NCBI GenBank assembly: GCA_902702965.1
Contig: CACRXP010000172.1
Span: 312,165 to 376,164 of the forward strand
DNA from: Spirometra erinaceieuropaei
Taxonomy: Eukaryota; Platyhelminthes; Cestoda; Diphyllobothriidea; Diphyllobothriidae
Direction: 5' to 3'
Length of the DNA: 64,000 nucleotides
Shown: positions 32,832 to 42,989 of the stretch, piece by piece
How positions within the stretch are numbered: position 1 is the stretch's first letter
Layout of the letters: each line of letters opens with the position of its first letter
Notes under the pieces: generated by a model
The model's database searches: none
Seen by the model: the letters and a program-made list of their open reading frames with translations, nothing else
Told to the model about the DNA's origin: nothing
Position numbers and translations under genes: made by a program

Positions 32832-33676
32832 AGGACTTCTGTTGAGTGTGTTTAAGTCGCCACTTAATAGTTAGACAGACGACGCATGGCTGTGACCGAA
32901 AACGGCGTATAATCTTCTGCCTAGTTCTGTAGAGACAAGTTATTTAATCTCCACCAACCCATTGGGGATGACGTATTTAAGTTAAAAAGGGAGACCGGTG
33001 AATATCACGGCGAAAATCGAAAGAAAACATGACGAGAGCAATTGAAAATTTATGACACAAAGCGTAGGAAAGACAGGCGAAGACAAGTAAAAGTTGACGA
33101 GGAAGTAGAGTAGGTAGAAAAAATTGGGGAGATGAGAGCGGAAAGGTCGAAATGAAGGTAATAATAAAAAAACCGATAGAACAGAAAATAAATTTTCCGG
33201 AAATGGTGTGCGGAATGAACTACTACCTTTTTTCTAGGACTGCAAGCTAACATGTGTCCTCATGGTATGTCATAAAATTTCATTAATGTTGGTCACCCGA
33301 AGAACAGGTTCAGGAAACGCCCCTGCCATACAACAGTCGTGAATTAGTCCATATTCAACCGGTCGGAAACTGAACGCATGACTAATAAAACATCTGTAGG
33401 AAAGCGACCTTCGAGTCACCAGCGCGCTGATGGATGACAGGTGGTTTGACCCCCTATATCCATCCGCACAACCTCCGCTCTTCTCAAACGTTTTGAATAC
33501 GTCGCATACCTCCACTTTGGACGGCCCAAGGTCAAATGGGCTACCATATGGCATAATTTTCGGATGTAGTGGTAGCCAAACAGCGTGCAGAGCGTTGCTC
33601 CAGTATTGTCGCATAGGCAATCTCTTAACACACCAAGCTATAATCCGAGTAGCTGAATCATCATTGCATTCTTTTT
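32832..33676. other. no recognised gene; 116-codon minus frame
   Basis: A minus-strand frame at 33270-33620 has protein-like composition (SNALHAVWLPLHPKIMPYGS) but also overlaps long frames on the other strand. No domain or splice signals support it. Confidence 0.25.
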
Positions 33677-34229
33677 CAGTAGGTGGGTCAACTCATGACA
33701 TGTTAACAGAAATTTCGCAATGGGTTTTCGTTTCGAAAAGGCAAATTGAGTAGGATTGTGAAACTAACCATTGCGAAGCCTAATTCTATAATAATGCGGT
33801 AACCTCAGGATGACGGCTTTCGAAAGAACTTCTATTCGGCTGCACGTAAAAACTATACTCTGTAAAAGATGACTGCTTCAGTAGCATGTATTTTTCTCAT
33901 TGATTTTCGATGCCCTCAAAAATTCAATTATATTTCTTAGAAAACAAGCATAAAACTTTTGAATCTTTCACTCATGCGGTAGAAATTACGTCTTCTTCCA
34001 ATTTTATACTCAAAGAAAAGGTATAATTCGGTTTTAGAAAAGTCTCTAATTGTGAATTTTTTTAATGACACGAAATGACCGTTCATAAACGCATTTACCG
34101 ATGTGGCTAGTAAAGTTAACAATAGGGCTCAAATCCACTGCTAAATTTTATGAATCCCATATGGTCTTCTCTTAATAGCGTGGAGAAATGTGTGTGCTTC
34201 CTACACGGAAAATATATGGGTTGTAGTTT
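33677..34229. repeat. R1 fold-back repeat, left part, split by a Penelope-like element
   Basis: It starts with the terminal CAGTAGGTGGGTCAACTCAT and runs through the left arm and centre (ACGGAAAATATATGGGTTGT), where it breaks at TGTAGTTT (34222-34229). It resumes after the PLE at 36008 with TGTAGTTTGTAAACCCTGAA. Comparison with the intact copy at 29203-30197 (CTTGTAGTTTGGAAACC) shows that the two pieces were contiguous. Confidence 0.85.
34222..34229. repeat. target-site duplication of the Penelope-like element, left copy
   Basis: TGTAGTTT is repeated at 36008-36015 on the other side of the PLE and occurs once at the same place in unbroken R1 copies. Confidence 0.75.
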
Positions 34230-36007
34230 CAAAAGGCGGTCTTGCGAGCACAAGTCTGCTTTCGATAAATTCTTTATAGGCCTGTACATTTATATGGCTA
34301 TTAAAGTAATTAATTAAAAGATACGGGCAGGTAACTGTAGTTCGGGTTTGCAGAGAGGTAAAGGCAGGGGGAGAGTTGAACGCCACAATTCCCGTCAGCG
34401 CCAGAGAGAAGGTGGGTCCCGGGAAAGGTAATTACATGTGCGTGGCTGGCTTGGTGGTTTCGAATCATGGCAACTGTGGGACCTGTATGAAGTTCTGTGC
34501 GCATAGGGCCGGTCCGTGTAGCCTGATTGCAGCCGCCTCTGCTTTAGCCAGCAAACGCTGCCAATGTAGTTTTGGATAGCTTGATGGAACCTTTTAAATC
34601 ACTCTGAAGTCCTCTCTGGCGTTTACACGGTGGTCTGTGTCTACCATGTGCGCGAGAATCGAGCTGTTGATATTCTTTATTTGACCCTTTCCTAACCCTG
34701 TTGAAAGATGTTTTTTTATTCTTTTGGAGAAACGTCGGCTCGTACGACCAATAAATTCCGCCTCACAGGAGCAAGTGAAGTAGTAAATACACATAGAGTT
34801 GGTCTGAGCTGGTAGTTTGTGCTTGCCCTCTCCGTATAGGATGCGACTGTTGGAGAACGGTATAAGTGTCAGCTGCTGGGAAGGTCTGGGATAAAGCTTG
34901 AGTTCGGCGTCTTCTTAAAAGTTCACTTGGTGCATCCCCTGGAAATGGGACCCCGATGAAGAGTCTTTTCTTTCTCGCCGTCAGTATCGGGGGCTTCTGT
35001 GGTCTTTCGGTCTTGTTCTTAGCGATGAATGGATCAGGATACCCGTTCTGGCGAAAGAGGCTTTCGATGATCTTAAGCTCTTTCTCAACGCTATCAGCTG
35101 AGCAGATTCCTTTCACTCTTTCTGTCAAACAGCGGACTAATTTACATTTAACGTTTAGCGGTACGAAACTCCAAAAATGGTTGTGCTGTCCGGACCCCCT
35201 TTTCTTACGATAGACGAAAAGTCGAATGCTGCCGTTAGGCCCTCTACTCAGAAGCACATCCAGAAAGGGAAGTGAACTGGACTGTTCTTCTTCCAGAGTG
35301 AATTTAATTGATGGGGGAGCCTGATTTATGTCGTCGAGTAGAATTGAGATGTCACTTTGTTTCAGTACAATTGCGCATATATCATCCACGGACCGCCCAT
35401 AGGATCTTAAACCGCTGATCTGATAACGTAGTTGGAAAGCTTCTAACTTTTCCATGAATATATTCGTCAAAAGCGGGCCAAGGGGCGAGCCCATAGCTAA
35501 GCCATCCATCTGCCTATATAGATTGTTGTCGAATAGAAAATGCACATTCAAGGTACACTTCAATAGCAATTCCTTGGGAGCACTCACTGGCATTTCTATA
35601 TTCTGTTGATTATCGGCAGTGAAATCACAAAGGTAGTTGAACGTTTCCGTTACCGGTACGTCCGTAAAAAGGGATGAGATATCTAACGAAAACATGACCA
35701 TTCCGTTCAGATCGATGTCTTTTACGCCATTAATGAATTCAAAGGTATCTCGATAGCTATGTGGCGCTAGTTGATACTGCAGAGGCTTAGGTTTCTCCGC
35801 CAGCCATTTCGTTATTGCATGGTACGGCGAGTTCCTCATCTCGAGGTTTGGACAAACTGGTGCGCCATCTTTGTGGATCTTTGACAAGCCAGATAATGGA
35901 GGTATATGGGTACCGACGGGTCGGAGGCGCTCAACGTCGTGTTCGCTTATGCGACTATCCGCCTGAAGTGTTTTCAAACAGTCAGTCAGTTGTGCTTCAA
36001 TCTCATC
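34230..36007 (-). mobile_element. Penelope-like element, 5'-truncated, RT plus GIY-YIG
   Basis: A 1,778-bp insertion in minus orientation within an R1 repeat, flanked by the 8-bp duplication TGTAGTTT. From its 5' end (high coordinate) it contains a reverse transcriptase that begins shortly before the conserved KIHKDG block, a GIY-YIG endonuclease, and a 3' tail of about 235 bp (34230-34464) shared with copies at 12041-12380 and 59655-60101. The N-terminal part normally present before the RT core is missing, consistent with premature stop of target-primed reverse transcription. Coding damage (one frameshift, one nonsense) means this copy is inactive. Confidence 0.9.
34465..34794 (-). pseudogene. 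GIY-YIG endonuclease domain of the Penelope-like element
   Basis: The frame reads CIYYFTCSCEAEFIGRTSRR and continues with FSKRIKKHL, giving the two halves of the GIY-YIG motif (IYY ... FIG), the intervening cysteines and the Arg/His helix. A TAA at about 34594 interrupts it; the homology continues in the same frame (KVPSSYPKLHWQRLL, then AAAIRLHGPALCAQ and FIQVPQLP) to a TGA at 34465-34467. It is in a different frame from the RT, with the shift between 34763 and 34794. Confidence 0.85.
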
Positions 36008-36055
36008 TGTAGTTTGTAAACCCTGAATACAAGTGTAACGGCAGATCAAGTTCAA
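34763..36055 (-). pseudogene. Penelope-like reverse transcriptase, damaged
   Basis: A 430-codon open frame. The conserved blocks in order are GLSKIHKDG (residues 56-64), LEMRNSPYHAITKWLAE (71-87), motif A FSLDISSLFTDVP with the catalytic Asp at 125, motif B MGSPLGPLLTN (188-198), motif C SVDD (222-225) and the thumb-proximal LPFLDVLLSR (262-271). Motif C normally reads YVDD; the Tyr is Ser here, which should impair the enzyme. The first 16 or so residues, including the start Met, are translated from the flanking R1 repeat and target duplication, so this is not the native start. The frame runs out in a frameshift just before the endonuclease. Confidence 0.9.
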
Positions 36056-36310
36056 AATTATGCGGAAATCAGAAAAGTTCTTAAAAACTGAATTATACTG
36101 TTCCGTTGAGTGTAAAGTTGGAAGAAGACGTAATGTCTACCGAATAAGCAGTAGAATGAATATTTTTATGCATGTTTTCCATGAAATATAATTGAATTTT
36201 TAAGAGCATTTAAAATCGACGGGAAAAATGCATGCCACTGACATAGTCATTTTTGACAGAGTATAGTTTTTGCATGGTGCTGGAAAGAAATTCTTTCGAG
36301 ATCTCCCAAC
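36008..36310. repeat. R1 fold-back repeat, right part after the Penelope-like insertion
   Basis: It resumes at TGTAGTTTGTAAACCCTGAA and continues with AAAGTTGGAAGAAGACGTAA and CGACGGGAAAAATGCATGCC. It fades out near 36310, so the right terminus is lost. Together with 33677-34229 it represents about 850 bp of the element. Confidence 0.8.
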
Positions 36311-36369
36311 CTGTAGATGGATGCCAAAACTTAATCCGGGAACAGTTTGTATTTTATTGTTTCTTCCAG

Positions 36370-36552
36370 GGACCAAACGTCCATGAGGCTGAAGCCCGCA
36401 TATGGCATTATATTTTCCATGAAAGCACCTTTATGTACAGCAACATCATCCCATTTTATCCCCTGAAACACCAGTACTGTAGGAAGAAGCCGCTTAGATT
36501 GAATCAGGGTTATTTGGAGTGCACAATGTCGGGGTCAAAATCCAAAACAACG
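36370..36552 (+). CDS. candidate internal exon, unknown protein
   Basis: An excellent acceptor (TTTTATTGTTTCTTCCAG) precedes 183 nt (61 codons) open in phase 0, ending at ACG|GTAAAT, a fair donor. The peptide reads GPNVHEAEARIWHYIFHEST and continues with NIIPFYPLKHQY and a basic stretch. It has protein-like composition, but I do not recognise the family. It is on the strand opposite the PDE4-like exon 2 kb away, so it would belong to another gene. Confidence 0.4.
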
Positions 36553-38562
36553 GTAAATTGCGCAATACTATATTAGTGGATATTAAAAAGGCTTCTCCAA
36601 TAATCAGAAATCGAATCGTGACTTTAAAATTCTTTCCAATAGCTTGACGTAAAATCACATACTTTGGAGAGTGAGTAGCGCGCGAGAACGTGGAAAATTG
36701 GAAGACTGAGAACTGCCCGCTATAAATTACGTGATTAACACTCCCTACATTTCATCCGCCACCAGAGCGTTTTGTCGAACGTTGTATTGTTGTGAATAAT
36801 TCAAACTATAACATAAAAATGCCTGATTTTTCGAATAATCTGTCATTTTCACTACACGCTGAGTGCTTCTGTTTGTACTTCCATAGACTATAACCGCTGC
36901 TACTTTGTTGCCACCTAAATGTCTTGTAAGAATCAGGTACATCCAGCATCCCTGCTGGTTCACTCAACGAGCTGATGCAAAAATCGGTTGGCTGAACCAT
37001 CGGGAGAAAATTTGCGATGCAACGTCCCTTTATAGGCTACCTAAGAAAGGTTAGAAAAAACTTATCAAAAGTCTTTTGAAAAATTAAAAATCGTAAATTT
37101 GTCCTTGTCTAAAATAGACTGATTGTCATTGCGTTTAGTTGGGGCCATTTCAATTTAACACAAAAGTTTTCTTTTGATTAACTTGGAGGGTACCCGTCAA
37201 GTGACCGTCGGCGCTTAGCGTGTGGTCTGAAACCTTAACATGTCGTACTTCCGATCACAATCCGCAGGACCATTTTCAAGCAAAACTGTATTTTAGGTAC
37301 TAGCGCAAGTAAATTTATGTCAAAGATTTAAAAACAATTAGTGAAAGGTGCTTGCGTTTCACGCATACTGGGAAAACAAGGATAATTCTTTAAGAAGTCT
37401 TGCGCTCTCGATCGACCCGTCCCGTTACTGCAAGTCCGCAATACTCATTGAGATTTTTTATATTTTTTCCCTTTTTCGAAATTAGGGTTTGTGCCACTCC
37501 CATAATAATGGATAATTTTATCTATTTATGTACATGTATACGTATCAACTATTCATTAAAATTTCGGGCCTGACGCCAAAAAGTTATATCCGCTACACTC
37601 AATTCCATATTCTTCCCTTAGTAATTTTTAAATGTTCTAGTTTGGCTATTCTACGGATTTCATGTACCAGAAACCGCATAAAGAACGCTAAGGGACCCAC
37701 TGAGACACCGCGCTCATCGGTACTACGTCATGTAGCAGCAGCAGCAGCAACGACGGCGAAATACGTGTCCGGGCTTCTAGTTGATACCTATGTCGGGAGT
37801 ACAGTACCCTTGCCATACGTATATAGTAGTCAAGCATCTGTTAGTCTGCCATAGGGAGCGCTTTTAAGGAGATCGCAGCCAAATGTTTACTGACTTTTCA
37901 AAAAAGGTTGGAGGCTCATGACTGCGTAATTAAATGCGGCTTTCAAAGGAAGCTTTATCAGTCTTTTTTAAATGCGATTAGTAGAGAAGCTTATAGAGGG
38001 TTAGAAAAAGATTGTTTAGCGTTGCATATGAGTTATCTGATACATTGAACTGTTTATATTAGTCTTCAAAGGATTTGTTAGACACCCGTATTTGTAAGAG
38101 AATGCGGGATTAGCTTGTGTTCCTTTTTAGCACATCATCTTGTAGCCTATAAATAGACGCTTTTGAAGAGCGCAAGGGAGTAGACACCTTGAAGTTGGGT
38201 TGAAATGCTAAAGCCACTGCATAACACCTTTTTGAACTTACAGTATATGCTTAAACATTGTTTGCTGTATACTTTCAATGTATTTGCAATCAAAGGTCTA
38301 TATTGCAGGTAACAAGCAAACAAATCCATAATAACATCGAAATAAAGACATTTTATTATAAAATGGGCATAATTTGATATTTATGCAGACGTAGTCATGC
38401 GCCAAACCTAACGTTGCAGCAGCAATCTTGCTGATTGTTTATCTTTTGTCTGATAATTCAAAGGAAAATACATCGGCCTTATTAGCACAGAGGTTAACAA
38501 CTACGAAAGCGAACATTCCCAACTCAAAAGTCAAACAACAATTTGGAAAAAAATAAACTTAC
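36553..38562. other. no recognised gene; possibly PDE4 intron
   Basis: This region lies 3' of the PDE4-like exon on the minus strand, so it should be its intron if the gene is intact. I searched by eye for the next conserved PDE4 exon (the VTPFAQ block) and did not find it. A short CAG/CAA run occurs at 37733-37750. Confidence 0.4.
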
Positions 38563-38730
38563 TCAGCTGTCGAATCGGCGAAAGAAACTGATGCTTTGCG
38601 GGAGTTGAAGGAAGAGGCCTCCTCCGGAGATTCTGACCTGTAGAGGAACGAAGTTCGTCGAGTGTGTGCCGGACGGAGTGCCAGGCAGCTGGAATGCGCA
38701 TCCGCAAATTCAAATTCCCCACCATCATCT
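38563..38730 (-). CDS. PDE4: exon of a PDE4-type cAMP phosphodiesterase (UCR1 segment)
   Basis: On the minus strand a strong acceptor (TTTGTTTTTCCGCTTCAG) opens a 168-nt exon (1 nt, 55 codons, 2 nt) that ends at a consensus GTAAGT donor (38557-38562). The peptide contains RRTSFLYRSES then SRKASVSFADSTAE. This aligns with the start of upstream conserved region 1 of PDE4/dunce enzymes, where I know RRESFLYRSDSD followed by a SRNSSIAS-type stretch. An acidic GGEFEF segment before it matches the position of FDVxNG. PDE4 hydrolyses cAMP; UCR1 is a regulatory module, and the RRxS serine is the site by which PKA activates long isoforms. RRTS keeps that consensus. The catalytic domain is not in this window in any form I can see. 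Confidence 0.6.
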
Positions 38731-38814
38731 CTGAAGCGGAAAAACAAACACACAATGTGAGGGTCATCCGGGTAAATGTTTTGCCACACCTTAGAAAAAC
38801 ATTCTAAACACTAG

Positions 38815-39045
38815 AACCCAGATTTGAGCCTGCAAATCCTGCGTTTGGGTATGGCTAGCTGATGATGGCCAGTGAGCCAGAAACGGTCGTTTCAGTCCCC
38901 CTTGTCTTTGTCCGTAATGTTTTTCTGTCCATTTCACCAGTCTTCGTGCGGCTGCTTGCCGGAGTCCATACTGTGATCCAGCGCGCAGCAGGACGAGGGT
39001 GTACCGCAACGCAATCGGTGAGCGCCCCTGCCCACTACCATTGTT
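38815..39045 (+). repeat. tRNA-derived SINE, first of a tandem pair
   Basis: GATTTGAGCCTGCAAATCC (B-box region), GGGTATGGCTAGCTGATGAT, TCAGTCCCCCTTGTCTTTGT and the tail CGGTGAGCGCCCCTG then CTACCATTG. It lies in the presumed intron upstream of the PDE4-like exon. Confidence 0.7.
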
Positions 39046-39049
39046 AATA

Positions 39050-39215
39050 TACCCGATCGTGGCCGTGGGGATAATGAGCCCGTGGCTCGATGCTTGAGGT
39101 TTTAGACTCCTAAGCACCAAAGTGCGGATTCGAGTCTCAGGAGCCGCAAAACCTGGAATTGGGAATGGCCGGCCGATGACGGCTAATAAACCAGAATTGG
39201 TCATTCTAGTCCAAA
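39050..39215 (+). repeat. tRNA-derived SINE, second of a tandem pair
   Basis: It begins after the previous unit's tail (ATACCCGATCGTGGCC). The head reads GAGCCCGTGGCTCGATGCTT, the B box GATTCGAGTCTC, the body GGCCGATGACGGCTAATAAA. The units are head-to-tail, as at 13251-13475. Confidence 0.7.
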
Positions 39216-39469
39216 CGTGCATTTGTTGACAGTGGTATTTTGCTCATCTATGTATGTTCAAATTGTGCAGGGACGATTGGTGTTGCTAAATATAGCCTGT
39301 GATGGTAGACGAGCCTGCCATCCAACGCGGTCATGTGATATTGGGTCAGTATGGGTTTTTTAACTGCTTAATTCACTCGTCCACCAGACTGCACTTGGGA
39401 GCAGAGGTCAGGTTTTTGGTGCGGTGTTGCGCTCCCGCTGGGTATATAGGAGGTGGGCATGGCCTTCCA

Positions 39470-39800
39470 GTAATCATCCTCGTCCTTTTGACCCCTGTTG
39501 GGGCGTTGTTGTCGTTGATTGTCAAAGAACCTGGCCATTTGCTGTGTGGACCAGGAGGTGTGGTGGAACGCCAAGGTGCGGGCTTGACCGTGCCATCCAC
39601 CTGCGCCCTCCCACGCCTCCGGTCTTCTTGGCTCTGTCTTGACATCGAGTTCAGGTGGAGAGTGTGGAGGAGAGAGTGAGGTAGACGCAACGCAAGTCTG
39701 CTATTATTGTAAACTAATTCACGCGCAAGTCACCGTGCCCGCTGCATATTGCTGTGTCGCACACGGTGGATACCGTCGGAATCGACGGTCGAACTGTCGT
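39470..39800 (+). repeat. R2 GC-rich repeat
   Basis: One of the clearest copies: GGACCAGGAGGTGTGGTGGA, CACCTGCGCCCTCCCACGCC, GGTCTTCTTGGCTCTGTCTT, TAAACTAATTCACGCGCAAG and the ending GATACCGTCGGAATCGACGG. The 126-codon frame at 39299-39679 is an artefact of its GC content. Confidence 0.75.
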
Positions 39801-42800
39801 GTCACAATAACTTCAAGTAAATGAGAGCAGTTACAGTAGCGCTAAACATAAATGAACCAACTAATCCTGTTGACGCCAAGTTATGACCCACCGTAACTTC
39901 TATCAAATTAACTCAATATTTCATCGCAACATGCCCGTTGTCATTTCCCCCAATAGATGCAGTTGTGCAGTAAAGGTGACGCCTTTTTATCATTCCACAG
40001 GAAATTTTTGAAAAGTGCATATTTACGAATCTTGCCACATACCATTCGCAATACGTCACCCACTGGTCTGAAATATCTTCATTCGTGGAAAGCAACCTTT
40101 CTAATGACTGCGCTTTAAAATACGATAGAGAGAAAAGATAGAAATTCTCACGTCACGACAGCCAAAGTATGTACACATTTTGGGACATCCTCCATGCGTA
40201 GGTATTTTCAGGATAAGTTTGACAGCAGGCTTAAACAGCACTTGAAGATAATGGCGCTAGGGTCGATGCTAATGGTGACCCCCAACCATTTAAATAGCAT
40301 GCATTTAAAGAGGTCTATTAAAATTTCAGCTCAGCAATTGTTGACCGACAAAGCACTTCCCGTAAAAAGTAATTTAATTTTGTTGTTTTTCGGAACAGAG
40401 ACTAAACAGTGAAATTATAAGACAGCCACTCCGCATGTCCAAGGAACGTGGTCCTAGCAGAAACGAAATTACAGTTGGTTCTTATCTGACTTGCTTATAT
40501 TATCTCATGTGCAATTGCGCATCGTTAAACAAAATTAGCTCATGTGCGTACATTTCTCTGGGGATAAAACTTTACAGAAATCCTGGATCAGGCAGCCAAG
40601 GATGCAAAGATTGTACCGAAGTATATTTCAAAAAGCACAAAATGTGTAGGAGAGTAATACAAATTCTCTTTTCTGACTTGATAAACTATGCACGAAGTAC
40701 CAACATACAAGTATTGAGGTGCAGATTTGAGTAGATAATTTCGACAAGACCGAAATTACTGAATTTGGTACCCGAGTGCTGTTTGTGGTCTTTATTCGCC
40801 GCAACAAATCCGCATTTCCATCTCACACTGTCCAAATGCCCAGGCAACCGTTAGTCCATACGCACCTTGTTTTCAAATTAGCGGGGAGTTGGAAGCATTT
40901 CCTCCCGGTGGCAATTTAAAACAAGCATAAATATCCTGATTTAGTGGTAGCAGAAGGTGTTGCAACTGATAATCAGCCGTCAACTGTCATTGAATAGCAC
41001 GGATGACCAGTGAGGAGTATACAGCTGGTTGAATTTGTTCAGAAAATCAGTGGATGAACACGATCTCTTGAACAAAAGAACTACAAATGAGAGAGTGATA
41101 AATGCATCAAGGGACGTATAAATCAAAGGACTGTTGACGTAAGGTAGTCTTTTAAGTATTTGGTCGTGCATGAACAAATCGGGCAACGCGTTTCTTGGAA
41201 GCAGCTTGCATAGGGAGGGATAAATGTGGTACGTGTTAGTAACTACACCTTATGGTAAACCTTAACATCCCCTTATAATTCTCAAAAATGTCATTTGAAC
41301 AGCCTTCGTGTGCTCGCGTATCCCTTTTCTTTTTGTATCGTGTTTTTAAGCGATTCTTTTCATGCACCACACGCTGTTTTCCGAGCCGGTACCCCGATAC
41401 TGATTGTTTGAAGAAATGTGACTGGTTAGGTAGGGTTGGACCCAGCCTTTTCGCAGTTCAGTCTTCGTGAATTCACATATTCGAGGATTTCTTTCTTTCC
41501 AGAGCATATTTAAAATATTCGCCAATTGTTTTCATTTACCTTAATGTCTAACTACAGTTTATCCATGCACTTGTGCATGCACCACTGTTGTTCATATATA
41601 TATTGTATACGTTACAAGAAAATGGTAAAGCTTGGCTATTGTGTGAAAGAAAATGTGCTGGCCTGAATATAGGGACAACCTGGTTAGTTTTCGCCATGGT
41701 GAGAGTAACAAATACAGGTGTGTTCCCGCGTAAGTATATGCCATATATTTTTAAGGATAATGCCACACAATGACTTTAGGACATCAATCAAGTGTTTAGG
41801 ATGGTCGTTTAAGATATATTTGGGGTTAAGACATTAAAATGGGCAGTTATGAGCGTTTTTAGAGGAGACTTAAGTATTCGCAAACTTCAGCTGTGGTATT
41901 CCACCCCCGCGAGTACCAGATGTCCACTGAACTATCAGCCGTCGCAACACATTCTGCTCCATTACACCCAGCTGTTTACCCTCGGTTAGATTTATTGGCG
42001 ACTGAGCTTAGGGCCGCACGACTCTACCCTTCAACGCTTGAATTCCACTTAAGAGGTCGCTCATAAAATCGTTTTATGTCTGTTCTCCTTTCGCCAGGTC
42101 ATATATTCCCAAGTGAAGGGTCACGATTCAAAGGCCAACTGCACCGGGACTTGTCACTGTATAAATGCGTACAATTGATTTGCGCTAACGAAGGCATCGA
42201 TAGCTCTGCCCGTAGTCATTCAAATATGTGCATAAATGCAAGCCTAGTGGAATACACCCGTATTTTCGCATTCTGTTTTCACAGGAACTAATAGGTTTGT
42301 TGGAGCAAGTGGACGAAAACAATTTCTACACACATCAACAACGATCTTCTATGTCGTGAACGATAAAGGGCAGTCAAGGTACTTTTTAAAGGTCATTTTT
42401 ATAAAAATGAGAAAACAGCTGACCATTAAATTTTTATCCATAAACCCTAGTGATAATTTGAGGGAGCCGTCTTACATCTCACCATACCGTTGACCTAACT
42501 GGAATGAACATGGGATACACACGACACACGACCTCGTATTTGCAGCTGGCTGTTGGGGGATACGATGTATTAAAAGTAGAAAGTATATTAAATACGTTGT
42601 GGAGAACAAACCTTTGGTGATAATTCGAGCGTTTGGTAGTTATCTTACAGAGCCACGGCAGAGGTTGCCAGAAAACATAAAGAGGTTAGGTAATTTAAAT
42701 GTAACAGAAAACAACGAATGTCCTTCTCAGGTGACTCACGTGGAATTGAATTTTAAAAGTAGCATAGAAACCGCAGCCAGGATGGGAGACATCGATATTC

Positions 42801-42989
42801 AGACATGAACATACTTATGCTAAGATTACTCATTCGAAACCTATCAGGGAGGTTCCAAATTCCCAATGCACACAAGGCTCAGTGCCGTATTTTTAAAATT
42901 GACTGGGAGATGCGGGACCGGTATTCGCGGAACGATACTGTCTTACTGCAATTAACCAAACGTTCTCATAATCGAATTATCTGAGAAAT
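39801..42989. other. no recognised gene
   Basis: About 3.2 kb of AT-rich sequence without recognisable repeats or exons. Open frames of 60-100 codons are scattered on both strands. Confidence 0.4.

Noticed and set aside
34956..35213. 85-codon plus-strand frame opposite the reverse transcriptase
   Set aside because: Antisense shadow of the PLE RT; no independent support.
37733..37750. Poly-Ala coding repeat in a 108-codon frame
   Set aside because: A short CAG/CAA run in a frame with no other coding support.
39299..39679. 126-codon plus-strand frame
   Set aside because: It spans an R2 repeat whose high GC content removes stop codons; other R2 copies do not keep the frame.
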